Source: Aplectana chamaeleonis (lineage: Eukaryota > Nematoda > Chromadorea > Rhabditida > Cosmocercidae). Taken from it: a stretch of 64,000 nt of DNA. The notes under the pieces were generated by a model that had not been told where the DNA came from, did not search any database, and worked only from the letters and a program-made list of their open reading frames with translations. The first letter of the stretch is position 1. Every line of letters starts with the position of its first letter. Of this stretch, positions 34,101 to 46,100 are shown piece after piece. A program made the translations under genes and the position numbers. The stretch lies in NCBI GenBank assembly GCA_029168955.1, contig JAPDOI010000213.1, positions 988,501 through 1,052,500 on the forward strand, written 5' to 3'.

Positions 34101-37100
34101 AAAGGCGAACATGCTGGTTCTATCTCGCCCGGGGCCGGAAGTCCGCTTTTTTGATAACCCTAAAATTGTTGTACAAGGGATTATCAGAACCTCTCATTGA
34201 GAAATTCGAAAACTGGCATGCAATGAAAACCATAGGAATTTGGAAAAATTGTTAATTTGAATACATTTCCGACGGGTTTTCCACAATTTGAGGCACTTAC
34301 CAAGAATCGAGAAATCAGGCCTTCGTATGTCTCCGGTCCAGACGTTTTCTTCCTTCCTCTACGGTAGAGTCCAAACTGTTTATTGAGGAGTGGAGCCTAG
34401 AATTTCACAAACTCTTTTTGAATTTCGAACAGAATGATATACCCACAGACTCAAAAGAATTCTCTGCAAATTCCAAATGAACTGTGGGCTCTCTCAATCG
34501 AACTCTTGACTCCTAACTCCTAGACTTTACAAGATCCAAACTTTTCTCAAAAGTTGATAGCTATTTCTTCCAGGCTTCAGTTGAATATTAGTCTTCCAAT
34601 TTTCGAATTTTTGAAGATTTTTTTTCATCTCTGCATGCTTTCGATGATTTCGCAAATCACATTTCCAAAACATCATAAACCAAAACATTCTAACCTCGAA
34701 GTTGTTTCCGATTCTCGTCGGCATTTTGAGGCGTCCAAACAAAATCGAAAGGCTGAAACCGTTCGAGGATCCAAATTCTCTCATCCCTGATCAGAACCTA
34801 GGTTTCCTTCCTTTTTTCAGGCCGAGTCTGGAGCAGAACCTAAAATTTTCAGAGATCTTCTCAAACGGAAACAGAAATCTTCTAGAAGTTTATAATAGTC
34901 TACTCAAGGATTTTGAATACTTTGAGAAGTTGAACCCATCAAACTTCTCGGAATTGATACATTGTTAACTCTCACTTTTTTTTAACAGCGATCTTTCTCT
35001 AATACGCCTAAGTTAATAAACTCTCGACTCTTTTTGAAATGTGATATATTTAGCGCATGGACCTCAATCACGATGGAACCGTCGACACCAACGAGGCAGC
35101 CGTTGCCCGAAAGGAATATGATGCTGGGTCAATATCAAAAGAAGTGTTTTAACAATCCTTTAGCCTTCTTGGAAAATAGTTAGATTTCAGAATCATTGAT
35201 GGAGTCCTGGCCGTAGCTGATGCCAATAACGACGGACAGCTGACCTTTGAGGAATTCACCGCTCAACTCAATTACAACAAGCCAAAGAGCAGAGTTAGTA
35301 CAAATTAGACGCTGAAAATTGGCTTTGCCTTCGAGTGCCTATCACAATGTCGCGCAGTGATCGTTGGTATGCTCTGTTCCCTGCGAGTGAGCCCTCCTAC
35401 GACGCATAGACTCGCTCATTCTGCGTCTTTTGCCCCACGCAATTAAATTGCACGCAGTGCGGCCTACCGTAACCAAAAATCAAATCGATCGCCGTCGCTA
35501 ACGTCCCCGTTCCTGGCTTCAAATTGGCCCTGCAACTCTGCAGCCCGTCCTGGCATGTGTATCGAATCCACACACCGGGTATGGCTAAGGAGCAGTTCGG
35601 CTGGTACACACGACACGCTCGACGGTAAAACGCTGTGCGCGCTCATCTTCCTTGGGCGCGTTAACCGAGGTCATTTAACCCATTCACGACCGCGTGTCCC
35701 ACCGGTGGGACACGCGTTGACTACCACTTCGGACCGCGTGTCCCACCGGTGGGACACTGTTTTCAAAAATCAATTTCTCCACCGCAAGAAGGAATCTCTA
35801 AACCTTCTTATGGTCAATGTATTTACCTATTCTAGAGTCGACTATAAACCTCGTGGTCCGCTGGCAGCTTCGCCACTACAATATATCTGACACTTCGAAT
35901 GCAGCAAGGTCAAAAACCGCAATTATGAGTACAGATCGCATTTTTACAACCATTAATGGCGATTTTTCCCATTACTCGAAAAAATCCCTACTTATAGGAG
36001 TAATCAGATCGTAAAGCTCTATATAATAAATCACAGAAATATGATTACTGATATTGCTCACCAGTTCCGCGTAGAGAGTCTGGCTTTTCTTTTACCCGTA
36101 TGTTGTTCACAGAAATTTTTATGCAAAGATCCCCAATATTGAGATCACTAGGGCCTTTCTTGAAAGTCATGCTTGGTAACCGTTGGTGTACCTTCATAGA
36201 CCGGGGCTCCAACTTCGTTGAAAACTACCTTGGAGAGAAGCGGACGAGAAAAATGGGGATGAGCCAGAGCAGAGAACGAGTGGAAACCTAAAAAACGATT
36301 ATTACACTAATCATTCCTAATAAATTTGTAGTATTTAAACTATTTCCTACGTCTGAATGTAAAAACAAATATGCTTTTTACAAGAAATCTCTTGTATGAA
36401 GAGCGCCGAACCGGAGGGGTGAAGGGTGGCCTAGAAAAAATGGCGAAGATCTAAAAAAAAGTCATTTTCAACAGCATTACCAGTCAATATGAAAATCGAG
36501 GAGTATTTTCTACGTCTTAATGTCAAGAAGATTGCTAAAAATGTCTACTACAAAAAAAACTCTCCTCGGTATGCGATAGACCGCAAGAGCGAGGGAGTAG
36601 CTAAAGCAAAATTAGTGCGAATCTGAAAAAATATCATTTCACCAAGCATTTCCTGTCAGTTAAAAAACAGAAGAATGTCCATTATGGTAATCTACGATAA
36701 TTAATGTTTCGAACCGCTAGAATTCATCGAACTCAGGTGATTTGTGGATGGTCTTATCTACACAGTTGAAAATTTAGAAGGCCATTTCTCTGGAAGGAAA
36801 GAGTTATGGAAGCCGAAACTTTGGCATCATGCTTTTGACGTCGAAAGTTTACACGTTTACACGACGTTTACAATAAACAAAAAAAACGAAAATCGATTTT
36901 TTGGTGGCGTGTCATTCGAGCAAAAGTGGCCCACCGGTGGGACACTGTCTACGGTGACGCAATGCTGCACGCGGTCCGAACGTGCAGCCAGCGAAAATTA
37001 GGCGTGGTCGTGAATGGGTTAAAAAAGTTTTTGTCGTTCCATTTTAGCCGTTCCCCTTTATTATTTTTTTACATTTTGTTCCTGTATAGTTGACCGCAAT

Positions 37101-40100
37101 GTTAAAAGGACATGGTGCGGTCGCGGACTCGCACTTAAACTACGGTGGAATCTGGCACTTTGCCAGATTTCGTCATCGATGGGAGCCAACCGTCGTCTCT
37201 CTGCTCACAAGAATATCAGCTGTGGCGCCGATCGATGACGAAATCTGGCAAAGTGCCAGATTCTACCGTAGATTCGGTGCGAGTCCGCAACCGCACCATG
37301 TCCTTTTAACAATGCGGTCAACTGTAGGTTGATGTGTCAGACGTAGGGTCGGCGTCGGAATCAATATCATCATCACCCATCCCCCTCCAAGAAGCAAACA
37401 CAAAGAACTCAACAAAAACTTGTATAAAAAGTGCGAATTCCACTGAAACGATGGTATGAGAATCATCGCGTCTAAAAAAGCACATTATAGACAAATAAAT
37501 GCAAAAAAAATGATAAAGAGGGACGACTACAATGGGACAACGACTACTTTTCTCGAAGTCCTCAGTTAACGCGCCCCAAGGACGATGAGCGCGCACAGCG
37601 TTTTTCCGTCGCGTGTGCTAGCCGAACTGCTCCTTAGCCACACCCGCGGTGTGGATTCGATCCACATGCTCCTCTCGCATAATCGCTGAGCAGCTAGGAC
37701 ACATCATGGAAGTTTCTAGGCCAAGGCCGTTCCCTAGCTGCTGAAAAGGTGGGCGTAACGGGGCGGAACCGCCGCAGCATATGCTGCTGCCAGTTTTGCG
37801 TTTGAAACCCCAGTTCACGGGACATATGCTGCTCCCAGCGCGCGTCTGAGTGCGACAAGGTGCGCTCATCGTCGGCAGTGTTCCGAGACGCGCACCATCA
37901 CTAAAATTTCGCCGTGAGCGCACCATTACAAAAATTTTCCAGCCCGACATGCCCCGGGGACATGCCGCTTTGGTAATTCGCTTTGAGGTCCCCAGAGGGG
38001 GGTCACCCCACTGCCACGGTCCGCAGTGGGTGCACCCCACCGTGAACCGTGGGGAGGTGACCCCACAGTTGGGTACCACCCCCCCCGAGCCGTGGGGAGC
38101 CCCCTCCCCTCGGCGACAAAAATTATCCTCCGGTATCCGGTGGATCTTCTGGTGAGTGACTCGAGGCCACCTTCCAGGTTCGACTCCGAAGAGCCGACTG
38201 AAACACACTGTGAAATGAGAAGCCTTTTATACCAGCAACATTGTTAACACTTTTGTCTAAACATTTCAGGATTAGACCAGTTAGGAAGAGGGGTGGGCGG
38301 AGCCATCCAATGGCGAGCGGCCGCTGACTCTAGGACATTTTTCTTCCGTGGGGCGCCGGAGTTCCGCGACATATGCTGCACTTTCAGCATCATGGGACGA
38401 TATCCTGCGACGATGGGATTTGTAACGCTGAGTCCATCCACCAATCACAAACTGGTGGGCGGTCGTAAGCAGATATCTCCATGATGCTGCTCAGAAATGA
38501 GAGGCCGTTTCAGTGCCCTAGCTGCTCAGCGAATTCCTAAGCCGTCCTTGCCATCTAGCCTCTGGCCAGTGTATGGGCTCTCTGCGCTCTAGCATGGCCA
38601 ACTCGAAGGAAACAGAGTAGAATATTCGCCGCGCCGTTCACGGGTGGTGGTCTTAGTGTTTTCCATTCGAAAGACGAAACTCCGTGTTTCGTTCAATAAT
38701 ATGTGCTGCTCCTTCGCCGTTCGTCCAATCACGCGCGTCGCTCATCCCTCGTTTCCCAGCCTCTCTTGTGGTTGGAAAACATTACGATCACCACTCGCGG
38801 TACACTTATGTTGAGTCTTGGTGCCCACTGAAACAGTCGACATCGAGTCATACGACGACTCGAATACTCGATATTTTGAAAAATCGGGAAAAAAGTTGGT
38901 CGAGAAATCGGTTATTCGGAAATTTTTTGAGAGTGTCCGAAGTGTATCGAGCGGTCGCGGTGCTTGTCGACTGATCGTCGCGTCAGATGTTCCTGGGCGA
39001 GTTTCACTTGGCGACAAACAGCTGATGGCAGCTCTAACTATGTATCTTTAATTTTCGTCTCCTAACATTTTTTTCCTGAAGGACTCGAAGTGAGATCTCC
39101 AATACGAAATGGTGTGAGGTTTTGGTTGGGCCTAATCCCGTTTTTGTGAGAGAGGGGGGAAGACTTTGCTATCTTTTCGGTTTCTTTTTCTGTCGTTAGA
39201 AATTTTGTTCCATGGGTTTCCTGCACCCTGTGGTTCGCACTATCTGAAGTAATCTGTTCGATGTGATTTTTTGCCTCTTATCAGAGACTTTTCCAAAAAT
39301 ATCTTTGAGAAGTTATTGGTTTTGCAGGCGTTGTCCTGAGTATGAACAATCTTTGTTCGGAATTTCCAAAATGCCTCTCTAAGGAAGACTTTCCCATACC
39401 TCAGTGTCAATAAAAAGAGTACCCGAAAGGCATTTTTCAGGCTATGGGCCAAGCACTTGTAATCAGGGTCAAGCGGGACGTTGTGTAATTTTCCGAAATC
39501 GGAGAGACCCCCTCTCCCAGCTATCAAATTTTTTTTCCGAAAATCCAGAACTTTTGCGATCCCACAAAGGTGTAAATGTTTAGCACTTTTTTTGCAATTA
39601 GGTTCAAAATTTTTGGTAATGGAAAATGATTTGTATCCTTTTCACCTCCAGAAACTTTCATTTTTGGTCCGAAATTTTTGCGATCCCCCCTAACCTTCAA
39701 TTTCGGGCCAAAAATTTAGCGACCCCCCCCCCGTTGAGAAATTTCACAACCCCGTTTGACCCTGCTCGTAATCAGGGAATCTGTGGGGTGTTCAGAATGA
39801 ATTTCTCGGATTCGGCTCAAAAAATCAACTGGGGCTTGTTAATTAGGGGCAGTCTACGCAAATCTGGGCCTATTTGTTGCAAGACTTATGTAGACTTACT
39901 CTAGGTTGCGGTAGACACAACTCTTACCTTTTAAGTAGTGTTGCTTACCTCAATATTTTGAAAATCAGAAAATGGCTACCGCATTCGTGTTCGGCGTCCC
40001 AAATAACACCAAATGAAAAATTTTGAGTCAACTCTGAGACTTCGACCAGGCTAAAGTCTTCCCCATTTTAAAGCTTCCGATCAATTCAGACGGAATTATT

Positions 40101-43100
40101 CAAGTGTTGGTAAATGGGCCACGGATTCGTAGTCTGAACTCAAACAACTTATAGAAAAAAGTTTTAGCTCAACCAGAGATATTTTTTGAACACCCTAAAT
40201 AATTCGCGTACCCCTTTTATCCTCACAGAACTATGAAAATGCCCACTTTTGGAGATGTCGTGTACATAAATCTCTAAGGCATTTAGGGGATTCGGAAAAC
40301 GGACTATCAAAGCGGTGTCCCATATCTACAATTATCAAAACATGGTTTCAAAAAGTCCTTGGGAAAGGTATGATATGTAAGCCCTACATAGTCAAAAGGC
40401 GGTTATTTGGGACGCCGGACAGTAGTCTGGGGCTCATTTGACGATTTTCGAATAATATTAAGACAGGTTGCACCAGCATTATCCACAATGACCTTCAGAA
40501 TAGCGACAAAAGGACCCTAGGTTCGTATATAACACCCTGAATAACACGCAATTGAAAATTTTGGGAAACAAGAAAAAAAGTTTTTTGAACACCCCGAGAA
40601 TTCCTTGATTGAACCTACCCCAAAAACCCCTGCCTTTTCGCATAGCCGTGAAAAAGCCATTTTTTTAGAATTGCCAGTGACATTAAAGAATTTTCAAGCA
40701 CGGATTATCGATTTACTGTCACAGACCTACAACTACAAAACGAAATCACTCTTCAAGTTATCCTCCTTGACCACTAGAATTTTTTTAGAAGCTAAAAAGG
40801 TCCAAAGAGACAAAAAACACACCCAACGGATCGGCTCATCTAGTTATCACCAGGAGATGCAGAAAACAAACAAAACGAACCCTCACGAGAACGGGCCTAA
40901 TCTTGCCCACTGCTACCAAATTCTGACAAATAAATACTCACACCACTCCGTAACAAGAACTCACCTCGAATCCAGATAACGCGTACGCCGGCCGCGTCAC
41001 GGGCACTCGCACTTGGACGTGCTTTATGTGACATGCGGTCGTGGAAGGTTCTCACGACCACAAACAATGAGTTTTTTTGCAATTAGTGTTCATGTAACAA
41101 CATAAATTGAGTAATTTTCAGAAGGAAGCTAACAAGGAAATGGCCTATCAGGTTCTGAACTATATCGATGCTAATCAAGATGGAAAACTATCGGCGCAGG
41201 AGATCTACACTTTCGCCAGCGTTTACAACAAAGTGGGTGTATTACACATATTTGAATTCTTATGGTAATTAAAATAAGTTCTCAATCACGATTTGAAAGG
41301 AACTCAAATCTCCGTGTAGAAAATTTCAAACATACGTTTGAGATCTCAAAATTTCGTTCAAACTATCAAAACCCTAGAGAAATTGGAGCGATAAAATCAA
41401 CTGATCCTCAAAAAACTTCAATCAGAATATGAGAAAAGGAAGAAAAGTCCAATCTGGAAAAAAATCTTTAGCTTCATGGTAGTCCACATCTGAAAATCCA
41501 GCGAGCCACGGATGTGAAAGATCCTGTTAGATTCGCGTAATGCTAACCACTGCTACCAGCGTTTCTGACTAGCCTCTGGGAAGAATTGCCGCAAATTCAC
41601 CGAAAACTCACCGCAAAGCTGGACTCTACAAGAGGTAAACTCCGCGAAAAGGTCGCGAAAATCACGCGAATTTACTGACGGGTTAAGCCGCAAATCACAG
41701 TCAAAACAATGCGAAAATGCCGGAAAATGACCGCGAAATCAACGTGGATTTCCCGAAACGTCCGCCGCGAAATCACCGCGGAAATGGGGATGGCTTACTC
41801 ATTCGCGTATTTGGTTCGGCTAGCCTTGGCTACTGCAACCATGACTTTTGATACCCACATTCGTGAATGAGTTAAAGGCACAGTTTAACCTCAGGGACGA
41901 AATCAGACATTTTCGCATACTTGTGAAATAGACCCACTTTTTATAACATCTGCCGAGTGCGAGCTCTCAATCTCCCAGTATGAGCGAGATACAGGGGGAA
42001 GCCATTCTGTGGCGCCCGCAGCGAGGAGTCTATTTGCCACGCCTTCTTCGACAACCTCTCGACCTCAACAATGACAAGATGAGCCATGTTATTCAATCAA
42101 TAGCCCCGCTCTGGCTTCATCTCCAACCTCTCTCTTATTGTCCGCACCAGGGATATGCAGCGATTGCCGTTTGCCGGTTGCCGATTGCCGGCCATTTTTT
42201 GGGCGATTTTTGTCGATTGTCGTTTGCCGTTTTTCCTCTCACTTTTCGACAAAATTCGGCAAAAAGTGAGCAATAGATAGCAATAGATTATTAGGACACG
42301 CATGGTAAACCCGATAAGCCTTGCAGGGATCAGCTTGAATGTAGAGGGACAGACTATACGTACTTTAAAACTTCAAGCCAGTTGATGTTATCTACCATGC
42401 GGTCATGTCAGAGAAATTGCAAGTATTGTAGTGTCATTCTCGTGTGGGCCCTATTGTCTCAAAGGTTACCGATTTCCTCACCCTCTCCTTGCTGAGGCTT
42501 GATCAATTGATGTAGGGTTCATCGGGACAAGAATTAACACCCTAAACGTTTTCAGGAGAGGGCACAAAATGTTCAGAGCTCAATTTCTTTCAGATATTTT
42601 TCGAAGCGTCGTGTAGAGGATGTTGGACTTCACGGGCAGTCTGTGGGCTTATGCTTTTTGCCATCTGCTATGCTCGCATTTGCGCCGAAAAACATGCAAC
42701 CAAGTTGAAAGTTGGAGTTCTGAGTTGAAAAGGTGGGAGAGGGTGTAAGAAGCGTGAGGAACATCCATTTTGATGAAATTAGCTGCTTGACTATAAATTG
42801 GATGCACGGAGGCGGGGGTGATCCGTTGGGAACAAGGAGTGGCGTACAGTTTGGGAAGGAGGTGGTTTGAGGTAACCGTGGTTTTCCAGGAGTCGTATTT
42901 TTTGAAAGCCTGAAATACTGCCCAATAGTATTTGAATTGTCTGCGCGCAGTTGAGAAGAAATTTAAAAGGTCGGAGGGGGAGAAATGCCAAATATGGAGC
43001 AGTTTTTCAGGAACGCTTCCAAGACTGTCCAAGAACGTGCGTTTAATTTGCATTTGTCCACGTAGTTATCTTTTATCTAAATTCCGGTCAAATACTAAAG

Positions 43101-46100
43101 ATACCGTGAGGCACGCCAATGAGTACGCTGCGAACTCTGAGAAAGTTTGCCTCGGCTGTGCCAGGAAAGTAAGGCGACCCTCAACTGTGCTGCGATAGTT
43201 CCGCGGTAATACAGCAGCGGCTCCGAAATCATCACTGTGCCAATACGATTCTGTTGCAGTGCTTTGGTCTCCGACAACGCCACGACATTGCCTCGATAGT
43301 ACCGCAGCGGTACCGTGTTAGAACCACACCGGCTCCGCGAGGATGCATCAGCGAGCCCGCGTCGACTACGATGCATTGTCCTGTGTACTTTCGCCTGTTC
43401 GATCACCCAAGTTTCATTACCCACGTCCCGTATCTCCTTGCCCGCAGTAACGGGGATACCTTCTGTTCCTATTAGACAGAGGAACTAACAACCAAAGGTG
43501 CGCATTTTGTTCGTAGGCCTCGCCCAGTTGTACTATGACTCATAATTAATTTCATACGAGTTACCCTCAGTCGGTCCTATTTTTGTAAAAGCGCAGTCAC
43601 CAATCCAGTGCCGCAGCGGCACTTTCGCGGAGCCGCTGTGGTGCCTGTAGGAACCGGTGTGGCTTTATCGCGGATCCGCCGCGGCAATTTCTACCAGGAA
43701 GCGGCGTGGCTGCCACGCTCGCTAGAAAAGAATCACCTAAAGTAGGAGCACAGTAAGCTCTTCATCTCTTCGAGTGAGTTTCGAGTGCTCACCCTTTTAA
43801 CCTGGATTGCGCGATACTTTGAATTTTGTGAATGAAATTGAAACACGAAGCAAATGAACGACTACTACATATTTCGAGAAAGGTTGACATTCGAGAACCT
43901 CGGAAAATTACTATTCTTTTACCACAACATTTTTATTACCTGTGTTCAATAGAATGCTCTTTCCTTTTTATTACCAGTGTTCAACAGAATGCTCATTCCG
44001 GTGCCCTTTTTTATATTAGGTATTGTACCAACGTAAGAGGTTCAACTTCTTGTGGTATTATTGAAAAACCACTTGTCTGGTTATTGAAATACGAAATAAG
44101 CAAGAGAGCAAAGTATTTTTTACCGATACTTTTAGAGCATTTGTATTGTTTTTGTACATGTTTTTTATTTTGCCGTTTGTCGATTGCCGATTGCCGTTTG
44201 CCGGCCATTTTTGAACAAATTTTGTCGATTTCCGTTTGCCGATTTTTCAAAATCGTTTGCCGCACATCCCTGGTCCGCACGCATAAATCGCCTGCGAATG
44301 ACGGAAATTACAAGCCTCGGACAACTCGTCCACGATGCTTTTGCCGCACAATTTTATGCAATTTTAAGGGGCCATAGCCCCGCTCATATAGGGTCTTGTA
44401 CGATTTCAAAGGCATCATCGTAATCAGCGTAGGACCTTCTTCAAAAGAAGGCAGAAAAACAGAAAAACGATCGCGAGGTTGGACCGCGCTCACGATAAAA
44501 AAGTTTCAGCTTTTTTTCTGGCCTAAACTTAGACTTTGAGCAGCGCTAAGAGAGACAACGAGAAAAGTACGACGAAAATGACCAGGAACGGGGTGAAAAT
44601 CGCGTGGATTAGTCTATTCATCGGATCACCCCGCCCACATTGTGGAAGAGATGTTCATTCAATGCAACAGTTGCTGAAATTCTGAATAATCCTTATCTCG
44701 AATGGAACCGAATGTAGTAAAACGTTCTAATTTTTTTGGAATTTTTAGCAGAAGAAAAATAAAAGAAAAGTTTGAAGCGGAAAATTAATCCTGAAGCTCT
44801 GGATTTCAAATTACCAAACTGCACCAAACAAAAAAACATCCGTGATTTAACATTTCGAGGGTTTTGGCAACAGTTGTTTTCTACAAGAATTGAGGGTTTA
44901 GTGGGGACTTTCCGCTCTTATTCTCTAAATCGTACACTAACCTGGACAAAACATCAAAAACTAGGATACGCATTTTGTGAACATCAAGGCCCCAGTCATA
45001 GTTGGCCGATCTGCTGTAGCCAGCCGGGTCGACGCGCGCCGACAGTCCGCGGCGATCAATGCTTCAAAAGTCCTTATCATAGATATACGCAGAAATAATA
45101 CAAAAAAGTTGGAATAGCATAGAATTTTTTTTTGTTATTCCTACTTGTATCCATGATAAAGACTTTGAGTATGTATCGATAATATTTAGGAGTGGAACGA
45201 AACTCCCCGTTTTTAACGACCTCGATGTTTTTTCCTCGAAAATCGTGAGAAATTTACAAATTAGCCGTCGATTATGGCGCAACCAACAGTATGCTTAAAG
45301 GGAATACGCAGCCGCACAATCGCCTTTTCTGTTGCCGTGGACTGTACATCATGCACAATAAGTGTAAAAATTTCCCCTTTGTGGGCGGCTGTAGCCCGCC
45401 TGGGCCGGCCCGATCCAGCTGTGGCCGACCGTGTCGATATTTATTGACTTACTTGACTTAATCGGTTGGCTTTCGCCTGACGCGGTCATTCCGCATCTTC
45501 ACCGAAGTGTGCCGTCCTTGTAGTCAGCCGTGTCCATTTTTCACGGTTTTCATCTACAATTTGAACACATTCCACCCGTTCGTCACTACTCCATTAACCA
45601 CGAAACGAAACATCGCGCCTGAACTGTCTTTCGATGTCGAGTGACTTCAAATCCTCTTTAACCACATCCGTCCAGAACTTTCGCCTACGCCCAGGAGGCC
45701 GTTTCTAGACAGGATTCGGAAGCATTCTCAGAGCGTGCTGCACGAGACGATCCGGCGCTTTTCTTACTTAGTTATGTCCAAGCTGTCGGAATCGACTTTT
45801 CATTGCTGCTTGAGATGGCCTTGGAAGATTCTGGCCCCTCCCTCGTGTCAAGCGTTGATGTATCAAGCGTTGATGTAAAGTGTGTCCGAATGAGATTGGC
45901 GGCCCACGCGGCCGGCGTGCTTGGCAGGCGGCCGTTGCGTGTGCCGCCCTCGGACGCGTGTTGGATTTCAACAGCGGGCATCCCCCTCCTCCCTTCTACG
46001 GAGCTGATTGATCGGCGCAGTGCTGGCTGCCAGCCGGTGCCGGCCCCGTTCGTAGTCGGTGGGGACTTTTCGCATGCTCGTCCGACAGCGGCGAACGAGA

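Noticed and set aside
37618..38208. 196-codon minus-strand open frame
   Set aside because: It begins at GTG rather than ATG, spans the TATA-headed repeat unit and an outer inverted repeat, and contains no recognised domain.
42649..43053. 134-codon minus-strand frame inside hAT copy 1
   Set aside because: The homologous region of hAT copy 2 (about 57330-57790) has different frames and stops; no hAT dimerisation or zinc-finger motif.
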